Source of the DNA: Deltaproteobacteria bacterium UBA3076
Lineage (GTDB): Bacteria; Desulfobacterota; Dissulfuribacteria; Dissulfuribacterales; UBA3076
Assembly (NCBI GenBank): GCA_002367355.1
Contig: DFBQ01000004.1
Coordinates: forward strand, 1 to 5,497
Length of the DNA stretch: 5,497 nucleotides
Direction: 5' to 3'
The position numbers and the translations under genes are program-made. The notes beneath the pieces were generated by a model, which was not told where the DNA came from, ran no database searches, and saw nothing but the letters and a program-made list of their open reading frames with translations. Shown here in pieces: positions 1-5,170 of this stretch. The number at the start of each line of letters is the position of its first letter. The first letter of the stretch is position 1.

Positions 1-90
1 TGTATCTTATATGAAATATCCAGTGAAATCACCTCCAATGCTAATGCCTGGCCGTGGCCCTATATTTTGTCAAAAATAGCATCAAAATCC

Positions 91-120
91 TTTACAATTC
101 TCTAATCGCGTTGGTATGAT
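91..120 (+). promoter_or_regulatory. Candidate sigma70 promoter for the small zinc-ribbon gene
   Basis: A -35-like TTTACA (91-96) and a -10-like TATGAT (115-120) are separated by 18 bases; each hexamer matches the consensus at 5 of 6 positions. Transcription would start near 127 and give a leader of about 60 bases before the GTG at 187. This is the best-looking promoter in the window, but it is called from sequence alone. Confidence 0.5.
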
Positions 121-174
121 GCAGGACAAATGCGCACTTGCTGACAGTTATTGCTCTTGTTCGGCGCATTTTTT

Positions 175-179
175 GGAGG
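175..179 (+). promoter_or_regulatory. Ribosome binding site that decides the start of the small zinc-ribbon protein
   Basis: GGAGG at 175-179 lies 7 bases before GTG 187. The same frame is open further upstream from a TTG at 151, but that codon has no ribosome binding site. The hydrophobic N-terminal stretch it would add (LLFGAFFGG) is just translation of the leader and Shine-Dalgarno region. The GTG at 187 is therefore preferred. Confidence 0.7.
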
Positions 180-186
180 CTACAAA

Positions 187-402
187 GTGAAAATAGTATA
201 TGATCCGGATATACCGGCCACGCTTTATTCTTCTATTAAAAAAGTTATAAAAGAGTCAATAGAAACTCCGTGCTCCTGCGGATGTGATGAGATATACGTT
301 TCATTACAGGAGGAGAATAGCATAGATGTTAAATGCTACGATTGCGGTACCAGTTTTTTCGAGCTTGAGGTGGAAGTGAATGAAGAAACAATTGATCACT
401 GA
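187..402 (+). CDS. Small zinc-ribbon-like protein, function unknown
   Basis: This gene encodes 71 residues from a GTG start with a well-placed GGAGG site 7 bases upstream. I do not recognise the family. The N-terminal third (residues 1-26) is lysine-containing and probably helical. Residues 29-33 read CSCGC and residues 50-54 read CYDCG, so two cysteine knuckles about 17 residues apart could bind one zinc ion, as in small zinc-ribbon proteins. The C-terminal tail is acidic (ELEVEVNEE). There is no signal peptide from the chosen start and no membrane segment, so it is probably cytoplasmic. It appears to be a single-gene transcript from the promoter at 91-120. The metallopeptidase gene downstream is separated by about 200 bases of repeat-rich DNA and is unlikely to share its role. 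The ribosome binding site and cysteine spacing support a real gene; zinc binding is inferred. Confidence 0.7.
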   Translation: MKIVYDPDIPATLYSSIKKVIKESIETPCSCGCDEIYVSLQEENSIDVKCYDCGTSFFELEVEVNEETIDH

Positions 403-412
403 CTTAATATGT

Positions 413-440
413 TTGTTCGCAGCCAATCAGCAACTATTAT
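413..440 (+). promoter_or_regulatory. Weak candidate promoter upstream of the M48 metallopeptidase gene
   Basis: TTGTTC (413-418) and TATTAT (435-440) are spaced by 16 bases, just after the small zinc-ribbon gene. The -35 match is poor and the spacer short, so this is only the best of several weak options in the 403-610 gap. A transcript from here would have a leader of about 165 bases crossing the repeats at 459-603. Confidence 0.2.
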
Positions 441-458
441 ATGTCTGATTACACTGCC

Positions 459-494
459 AAAAGCCTGAAATATGATTCCGTTCAAAAAGCCTGA
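459..494 (+). repeat. Short direct repeat AAAAGCCTGA, two copies
   Basis: AAAAGCCTGA occurs at 459-468 and again at 485-494, a period of 26 bases. The bases after each copy are also similar (AATATGATTCC against GATGCATCC). It lies in the non-coding gap before the metallopeptidase. It could be a decayed tandem duplication or a pair of binding sites; nothing in the sequence decides which. Confidence 0.35.
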
Positions 495-518
495 GATGCA
501 TCCCTTTATAGAAAATGC

Positions 519-603
519 TGAATGGTGAATGGTGAATTGTGGAAGAAGATTTAAAAGACATATACCTTTACCTTAATTCAAGATTCAAGATTCAAAATTC
601 AAC
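519..603. repeat. Paired 7-bp tandem arrays (TGAATGG type and ATTCAAG type)
   Basis: The left array has three heptamers at 519-539: TGAATGG, TGAATGG, TGAATTG. The right array has four at 576-603: ATTCAAG, ATTCAAG, ATTCAAA, ATTCAAC. The cores TGAAT and ATTCA are reverse complements, so the arrays face each other across 36 bases and could pair imperfectly in single strands. Low-complexity heptamer runs of this style are, as I recall, common between genes in deltaproteobacteria. The arrays overlap the upstream open extension of the metallopeptidase frame, which argues that this extension (539-610) is not protein-coding. Confidence 0.65.
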
Positions 604-610
604 ATTTATT

Positions 611-1402
611 GTGCGCCATAGATGGGGTTTTTTCAGCAAAAGCATGTCTGTGTTGACCCTGTTTTTCTGTTGCTTCCTGTATGCCTGCTCCCAGGCTCCA
701 GTCACAGGAAGGTCCCAGTTAATGCTGGTTAGTCCGGAGCAGGAAAGGTCCCTGGGGCTCAATGCCTATGAAAACATCCTTCAAAAAGAGAGGGTCAGCC
801 AGGATCAGGTCTTGAATCAGATGCTGCAGACAGTGGGATGGAGGATTGCAAACGCGGCCCGAAGACCGGATTTCGGTTGGGAATTCACGCTCATAGAAAA
901 TGACAAGGTGGCCAATGCCTTTTGTCTTCCCGGAGGCAAGGTATTTGTGTATACAGGTATTCTGAAATATACAGAGGATGAAACCGGCCTGGCCACTGTG
1001 ATCGGCCATGAGGTTGCACATGCCATGGCTCGACACGGGGCGGAAAGAATGAGCCTGACTCTTTTGGCCCAACTGGGGGAAACGGCTATGCAGACAGCCA
1101 TCAGGACCCAGTCGTCCAATACGCTAAGGGCATTTGATTGCGCATACGGATTGGCGGCAAACATAGGCGTGATATTGCCATACAGCCGTACCCAGGAATA
1201 TGAAGCAGACCATATAGGGCTTATTTTGATGGCAAAGGCGGGATATGATCCCATAGGTGCTTTAGGGTTTTGGGAACGCCTTTCCAAGGGAAAGTCCGCC
1301 TCCTCTCCCCCTTCATTTCTTTCTACTCACCCAACCGATTACGATCGTATTGCAAAAATTCGGGATTTGTTGCCGGAGGCCCTGGAGTATTACACTAATT
1401 GA
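611..1402 (+). CDS. M48 family zinc metallopeptidase, predicted outer-membrane lipoprotein (BepA/LoiP-like)
   Basis: This is a membrane-anchored zinc protease, probably acting in envelope protein quality control in the periplasm, as E. coli BepA and LoiP do. From GTG 611 it has 263 residues. An N-terminal basic segment (VRHRWG) and a hydrophobic core lead to a lipobox-like LYAC with Cys26; Tyr at -2 is unusual. Ser follows the Cys, and no Asp retention signal is present, which fits outer-membrane sorting. The mature start PVTGRSQLMLVS is typical of M48 lipoproteins. Zinc ligands are His133 and His137 with catalytic Glu134 in HEVAH, plus Glu196 in EYEAD (EXXXD). The conserved C-terminal FLSTHP motif with a later Arg is present. 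The frame is open back to GTG 539, but that part is repeat DNA encoding NSRFKIQNSTF-like peptide. ATG 644 would remove the positive charges of the signal. No start has a good ribosome site. No TPR domain follows, so it is shorter than BepA. Confidence 0.93.
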   Translation: MRHRWGFFSKSMSVLTLFFCCFLYACSQAPVTGRSQLMLVSPEQERSLGLNAYENILQKERVSQDQVLNQMLQTVGWRIANAARRPDFGWEFTLIENDKVANAFCLPGGKVFVYTGILKYTEDETGLATVIGHEVAHAMARHGAERMSLTLLAQLGETAMQTAIRTQSSNTLRAFDCAYGLAANIGVILPYSRTQEYEADHIGLILMAKAGYDPIGALGFWERLSKGKSASSPPSFLSTHPTDYDRIAKIRDLLPEALEYYTN

Positions 1403-1435
1403 GTTCACTTAAGGCACTATTCCGGCTTGTCCGGG

Positions 1436-1879
1436 TTAGGGCTTTAGTAATTCAAATCCTGTAGTTGGCTCGAAAGCACGAACTGCTGTTGTGTCAACTA
1501 ATTCAAATAATATTACCTCCATTATATGCCATACCTTCACACCTTTGCGAACGCATCCTGTTGCTGAGGATGTTTTTCTTCCACAGGCTATATGCATATG
1601 TAATACAGGTTTACCTTTTTCATCGGGGAAAATAGTTCCTGTCCCGGCTATCTCGTGGACATTGTCAAGAATATGTTCCATGGGAATAATTGGTTCTCTG
1701 CGTCCATGTTCAGGGCCCACTATAAGTTTACTACCTTTGTCTGCGCCGCCAAGAATGATTAAAGCTGCTGCTTTAATAGATTTTTCACGGGCAAATTTTT
1801 CAATTTCCTCGTGAACAATATCTCCATCTTCAAGACGAATAATAAAAGTTCTTCCTTGCTTGGCCTGTGAGTATCTCAT
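1436..1879 (-). CDS. PPC/DUF296 domain protein
   Basis: This gene encodes 147 residues made up almost entirely of one PPC (plants and prokaryotes conserved, DUF296) domain, the fold also found in plant AHL AT-hook proteins; the bacterial forms are single-domain and their role is mostly unknown. Diagnostic parts are the N-terminal FIIRLEDGDIVHEEIEKFA (residues 12-30), the AALIILGGADKGSKLI strand-turn region (38-53), PVLHMHIACGR (91-101) and the final strand VWHIMEVILFEL (116-127). His94, His96 and His118 are a plausible metal site. The ATG at 1879 is chosen because AGGA lies 6 bases upstream. The frame stays open to 2023, but that extension is translation of a transposon-like element. It has no AT-hook, so DNA binding should not be assumed. 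It converges on the metallopeptidase with a 33-base gap. The element at 1897-2074 ends 17 bases upstream and probably altered its promoter. Confidence 0.88.
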   Translation of the reverse strand: MRYSQAKQGRTFIIRLEDGDIVHEEIEKFAREKSIKAAALIILGGADKGSKLIVGPEHGRREPIIPMEHILDNVHEIAGTGTIFPDEKGKPVLHMHIACGRKTSSATGCVRKGVKVWHIMEVILFELVDTTAVRAFEPTTGFELLKP

Positions 1880-1893
1880 GGTTTTCCTGCCCC

Positions 1894-2077
1894 TTAGGAA
1901 CTGTCCGCAAATAAGTTGGACAATATTGTGTTTGGATTTGTGTTGAATTTGGCCGATCCGATTGAGCAAAACCGCAGGCATAGCAGTGTTATGTTGAGGA
2001 TTTTGTGATTGAGGATCGGCCAAAGTCGGCTCAAAGACGGTCGCAAGATGTTCAAGTTATTTGCGGACAGTTCCTTA
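1894..2077. mobile_element. MITE-like non-autonomous element, 178 bp, with flanking TTA
   Basis: The ends at 1897-1922 and 2049-2074 are inverted repeats. The first 18 bases, GGAACTGTCCGCAAATAA, are identical, and 24 of 26 match overall. The trinucleotide TTA stands directly outside both ends (1894-1896 and 2075-2077), as expected for a 3-bp target duplication; a TA duplication with slightly different ends is also possible. The interior contains no convincing gene, a 12-bp inverted repeat (1948-1959 / 2013-2024) and a 10-bp palindrome ACAATATTGT (1920-1929). Size, matched termini and lack of a transposase fit a MITE mobilised in trans. I cannot assign the parent IS family. The near-perfect termini suggest a fairly recent insertion. 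Confidence 0.75.
1948..2024. repeat. Internal 12-bp inverted repeat inside the MITE-like element
   Basis: TTTGGCCGATCC (1948-1959) and GGATCGGCCAAA (2013-2024) are perfect reverse complements 53 bases apart. Paired together with the terminal repeats, they would fold the whole element into a long interrupted stem. This is a typical MITE property and may act on transcripts crossing the element. Confidence 0.7.
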
Positions 2078-2107
2078 ACATTTATTATGCTTATCACAAA
2101 ACAACCC

Positions 2108-2146
2108 ATATTATGTCTGAACAAAAAGGCAGTTCAGACATAATAT
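2108..2146. repeat. Perfect 15-bp inverted repeat with 9-base loop in the divergent intergenic region
   Basis: ATATTATGTCTGAAC (2108-2122) and its exact reverse complement (2132-2146) flank the loop AAAAAGGCA. It sits between the minus-strand DUF296 gene (with its element) and the plus-strand sensor kinase gene. The arms are AT-rich and not followed by a T-run in either direction, so an intrinsic terminator is unlikely. An operator for a dimeric regulator, or a transcript hairpin, is possible. Each arm carries CATAAT, close to a -10 hexamer, on opposite strands. Confidence 0.7.
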
Positions 2147-2279
2147 TGAATTCTAAATTTTGAATAATTGTCTTTGACCCAAATTGAGAAAACAAAATAG
2201 GGGGTTTTCGTTCAAGCACTATATAGTAAAATATATTTTTATTGCAATTGCGCCTTAAATCGCTGGAGTTTACTACTTT
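2147..2279 (+). promoter_or_regulatory. AT-rich leader region of the sensor kinase gene; no clear promoter
   Basis: The region between the 15-bp dyad and the kinase start must contain or follow the kinase promoter. TTGACC (2174-2179) is a fair -35 but has no good -10. TTCAAG (2211-2216) and TATTTT (2234-2239) have a 17-base spacer but weak matches. ACTATATAGT (2218-2227) is a short palindrome. GGAG at 2264-2267 lies 12 bases before the ATG, a rather long spacing. No riboswitch or RNA gene is recognised. Confidence 0.25.
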
Positions 2280-3671
2280 ATGAATTCATATTTTAGGGAA
2301 AAGCAGCCTAAGAGCACTTTTTCCGTGGGTTATCTGGTGTCTGCATTCATAATATTGTTGCTCTTCTCTGTGGTGGCATTAATCAGCGCTGTGGGCATCT
2401 ATCGGATATCCGTAGAGGGATCGAAGAATCTGCTTGAGAACCGGGCAGTGGACATAGCTGTAAGCCTGGGCTTTACCTTGGAAAGGATCGGTCTCAGGAA
2501 CGAACTTTTCCCCGAACTTGTAGCTACTGACAGATGGGATGACCTTGCCTTTCTGGTCCTTTATGATCAGGATGGTACTGTGTTGCTCCATTCCAATCCT
2601 CTAATGGTGGGAAGAAGCCGGATTGATTCTGATGTAGAAAGAGTGATTTTGGAGAAACGGCCAAAGATCCATTTTTCTACCCTTGCAACTGGAGAAGAGG
2701 TATTTGTTCTGGATTTTCCTCTGCACCTTCACCTCTCTGAACAGAGCAATAGCGGCAGTGAGAATAATATTGATCTTGAACAGTCTCGCGCGATGGAGGA
2801 ATTTGAGCCTATTGAAAACGCCAGGGCCTACTGCCTGAGAGTTTCTCTTCATCCATATCCGGCCCGGACAATTCTAAGGAAGGCCAATTTTCAACTTGTT
2901 TTAATAGGACTTTCCCTTACTACCTTATGGGTGCTGACGTTCTTTTTTCTCTGGGCATGGCGCAGAAATTATCGTCTGGAGGCCAGGCTGCGTAAACAGG
3001 AGCGAATGGCGGCCTTGGGTGAGATGGCCGCAGTCCTGGCACACGAGATACGAAATCCATTGAGCAGTATAAAGGGTTTTGCTCAGTTTTACTTGGAGAG
3101 TACAACAGATCCTGATGAAAGGGCGGATTTTTCCGTCATTGTGGAAGAATCCAGGAGGCTTGAGCGTTTGACTGCTGATCTCCTCACTTATGCAAGGCCT
3201 GCTAATCTCAATGAAGAAAAGTTTGATACTGAGAAGTTTTGTCAGGAGATTAAAAGGAGAATTGCTACTTTAAGAGGTGACGTGAAGTTTCACACGTCAT
3301 GTGAAAAATTGGAACTGCGTCTTGACAGAGAAAAATTGATGCAAGTAGTTTTTAATCTGGTACAAAATGCCATTGACGCAGTGAGTGAAATCAAGGGAGG
3401 CGAGGTCTGGTTCAGCATGAAATCCAGTGGCCCTGTTTTGATGCTTACAGTAGAGGACAACGGCCCTGGGTTGTCTTTAGACGTGAAGAATCGTCTTTTT
3501 GAGCCTTTTGTTACTACCAAGGCAAAAGGTACCGGACTGGGGCTTGCTATAGTAGGTCGTTTATTAGAGGCTATGGGTGGTGAGATTAGTTTCAGCGACC
3601 GCGAAGGCAGCGGCATAATTGTTCAGATTACATTACCATACCATCAGATAATTGAGGGATTGGGGAATTGA
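2280..3671 (+). CDS. Membrane sensor histidine kinase (ZraS/AtoS/NtrB-like type)
   Basis: This is a two-component sensor that autophosphorylates on histidine and passes phosphate to a response regulator. It has 463 residues. Membrane segment 1 is at about 17-41 and segment 2 at about 204-227. Between them is a periplasmic domain of about 160 residues; its stretch FLVLYDQDGTVLLHSNPLMVGR resembles a PAS-like/Cache (PDC) sensor fold. There is no HAMP or cytoplasmic PAS domain: segment 2 runs into a basic, probably coiled linker and then the HisKA H-box, with phospho-acceptor His255 in HEIRNPL. The HATPase domain has the N-box NLVQNAIDA (Asn363), G1 box DNGPG (Asp393), F-box FEPF and G2 box GTGLGL (417-422), so it should be active. 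The ERMAALGEMAAVLAHEIRNP style is typical of kinases that partner sigma54-activator regulators. No regulator gene lies nearby; downstream is radA. The ligand is unknown. Confidence 0.93.
   Translation: MNSYFREKQPKSTFSVGYLVSAFIILLLFSVVALISAVGIYRISVEGSKNLLENRAVDIAVSLGFTLERIGLRNELFPELVATDRWDDLAFLVLYDQDGTVLLHSNPLMVGRSRIDSDVERVILEKRPKIHFSTLATGEEVFVLDFPLHLHLSEQSNSGSENNIDLEQSRAMEEFEPIENARAYCLRVSLHPYPARTILRKANFQLVLIGLSLTTLWVLTFFFLWAWRRNYRLEARLRKQERMAALGEMAAVLAHEIRNPLSSIKGFAQFYLESTTDPDERADFSVIVEESRRLERLTADLLTYARPANLNEEKFDTEKFCQEIKRRIATLRGDVKFHTSCEKLELRLDREKLMQVVFNLVQNAIDAVSEIKGGEVWFSMKSSGPVLMLTVEDNGPGLSLDVKNRLFEPFVTTKAKGTGLGLAIVGRLLEAMGGEISFSDREGSGIIVQITLPYHQIIEGLGN
3654..3671 (+). promoter_or_regulatory. 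radA ribosome binding site and start/stop overlap
   Basis: The kinase stop TGA (3669-3671) overlaps the radA start TTG (3668-3670) in TTGA. GAGGG at 3654-3658 gives 9 bases of spacing to the TTG. The TTG fits because the protein then begins only 12 residues before the first zinc cysteine, as in other RadA proteins. The overlap points to translational coupling on a shared mRNA. Confidence 0.7.
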
Positions 3672-5056
3672 GCAGAGATAAAGATACCAAAATAGTCTAT
3701 GTGTGCCGGTCATGCGGCCAGACTTCGGCCAAGTGGCTTGGCCGTTGTCCCGGATGCGGAGCATGGCATACAATGGTGGACGAGCCTGTAAATACTCCTG
3801 TTAGAAAAGGCCGAAGTCTTTTCGCGGTGAGTCAATCTGCTCCTTTACCCCTGCTGGAAGTATCTGCAGACGTTGATGATGCCAGAATTTTCATTGGGAT
3901 GAATGAAATGGACCGGGTGCTTGGCGGAGGGCTGGTGCCGGGCAGCCTGGTGCTGTTAGCCGGAGAGCCTGGCATAGGTAAGTCTACATTGCTGCTGCAG
4001 ATACTTTGCCGTCTGGCCTCTAATCAAAATCAAAAGAAAGTCCTATATGTCAGTGGAGAAGAATCATTGGCTCAGATCAGGATGAGGTCTGAGCGGTTGG
4101 GAAAGATCCCAGAGAGTCTGTGGGTCGCGTGTGAGTCGGAAATTGATCGGATTATTAAGATGGTGGAGGAACAGGGTCCTTCTGTCCTGGCTGTTGATTC
4201 CATACAGACTCTGCTCTGCGGCGAGATATTGTCGGCTCCCGGGAGCGTGGCCCAAGTCCGGGAGGCCACTGCACGGCTCATGCAGCTTGCCAAGTCCAGG
4301 GGCGTGCCAACGATACTTGTGGGCCATGTGACAAAGGAAGGGGCCATAGCAGGCCCCAGGGTACTTGAACATCTGGTGGACACTGTATTGTATTTTGAAG
4401 GGGATCGGAGCCACACCTTCCGGCTTCTGAGGACTGTAAAAAACCGTTACGGTCCAACTCATGAGATAGGTGTCTTTGAGATGACTGAGGCCGGGCTGAA
4501 ACAAGTTCCCAATCCCTCTGAGGTCTTCCTTGGTCAAAGGCCAAAGGCGGTTCCGGGATCTGTAGTCGTTCCGTGTATGGAAGGTACTCGCCCCATCCTG
4601 GTGGAGATCCAGGCCCTGCTGAGTCCTTCACACCTGTCAATGCCAAGGCGGACTTCAACCGGTATTGATAGTAATCGTCTGGCCTTGCTCATTGCGGTTG
4701 CAGAAAGACACCTGGGTGTGGCACTTTATGACCGGGACATCTTCATAAATGTGGCAGGCGGGCTTAAGATATCAGAGCCGGCAAGTGAACTTGCCGTAAT
4801 AATGGCTATGGTTTCAAGTCTTAGGGATGTTCCCCTGGATATGGACACTGCTGTCTTTGGAGAAGTTGGCCTTACCGGAGAGGTGAGGGCGGTAGGAAGG
4901 GCGGAATTGAGACTCAACGAGGCTGCCCGTCTGGGGCTCAAGAGGTGCATTATTCCTCATGCTGGATCTGATCGTCTCAAGTTCTCAGATAGCCTGGAGA
5001 TCCTTCCGGTGAGAAGAATAGATGAGGCAGTAGCGGCAATGTCTGAAGTCTCTTGA
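3668..5056 (+). CDS. radA: DNA repair protein RadA (Sms)
   Basis: RadA is a RecA-like ATPase that helps process recombination intermediates by driving branch migration with RecA, in the cytoplasm. It has 462 residues, matching the usual length of about 455-460. The N-terminal zinc finger has Cys13, Cys16, Cys27 and Cys30, with the family phrase KWLGRCPGCGAW. The Walker A motif is GEPGIGKST (99-107, Lys105), and Walker B ends at Asp177 in VLAVDS. The RadA-specific motif is KNRYG (258-262), a Phe-to-Tyr variant of the usual KNRFG. The C-terminal third is the Lon-protease-like domain, recognisable from DIFINVAGGLKISEPASELA and GEVGLTGEVRAV; in RadA this domain is not an active protease. The TTG start overlaps the upstream kinase stop, so the two genes are probably co-transcribed. 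All key motifs are intact. Confidence 0.97.
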   Translation: MSRDKDTKIVYVCRSCGQTSAKWLGRCPGCGAWHTMVDEPVNTPVRKGRSLFAVSQSAPLPLLEVSADVDDARIFIGMNEMDRVLGGGLVPGSLVLLAGEPGIGKSTLLLQILCRLASNQNQKKVLYVSGEESLAQIRMRSERLGKIPESLWVACESEIDRIIKMVEEQGPSVLAVDSIQTLLCGEILSAPGSVAQVREATARLMQLAKSRGVPTILVGHVTKEGAIAGPRVLEHLVDTVLYFEGDRSHTFRLLRTVKNRYGPTHEIGVFEMTEAGLKQVPNPSEVFLGQRPKAVPGSVVVPCMEGTRPILVEIQALLSPSHLSMPRRTSTGIDSNRLALLIAVAERHLGVALYDRDIFINVAGGLKISEPASELAVIMAMVSSLRDVPLDMDTAVFGEVGLTGEVRAVGRAELRLNEAARLGLKRCIIPHAGSDRLKFSDSLEILPVRRIDEAVAAMSEVS

Positions 5057-5063
5057 CAGTCAG

Positions 5064-5093
5064 TTAACCCTGGCCTACATTCACGCATACTAT
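5064..5093 (+). promoter_or_regulatory. Weak candidate promoter for the thioredoxin gene
   Basis: TTAACC (5064-5069) and TACTAT (5088-5093) are 18 bases apart, each with 4 of 6 consensus matches, just after the radA stop. A leader of about 70 bases would precede the thioredoxin start. Read-through from radA is equally possible, because no intrinsic terminator is visible in 5057-5170. Confidence 0.25.
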
Positions 5094-5170
5094 TTGACAT
5101 TGGCCTTGAAGCGGGTTGCCTTGGCAGAAATGCCGGGGTTCAGCCCTTTATTGATAATAGGAGATAGATT

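Noticed and set aside
539..610. Upstream GTG start extending the metallopeptidase by 24 residues
   Set aside because: The extension is encoded by heptamer repeats, gives repeat-type peptide (NSRFKIQNSTF), and would place an acidic segment before a normal lipoprotein signal peptide.
1422..1434. Possible terminator CCGG-CTTGT-CCGG between the convergent genes
   Set aside because: The stem is only 4 bp and no T-run follows in either direction, so an intrinsic terminator cannot be supported.
1491..1814. Plus-strand open frame opposite the DUF296 gene
   Set aside because: It is antisense to a recognisable domain protein, has no homologous features, and is best seen as a shadow frame.
1880..2023. 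N-terminal extension of the DUF296 protein by 48 residues
   Set aside because: It is translation of the MITE-like element. The ATG at 1879 has its own ribosome site and begins right at the domain.
2147..2279. Riboswitch or small RNA in the kinase leader
   Set aside because: The region is AT-rich with only short palindromes. No conserved RNA motif or terminator-like structure is recognisable.
4064..4658. Several long minus-strand open frames opposite radA
   Set aside because: radA is intact with all motifs. The antisense frames show no recognisable motifs or ribosome sites and follow from codon bias.
5121..5133. Sigma54-like TTGGCA...TGCC before the thioredoxin gene
   Set aside because: The GG and GC dinucleotides are about two bases too close for a -24/-12 promoter. 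It is simply a short GGCA/TGCC palindrome.
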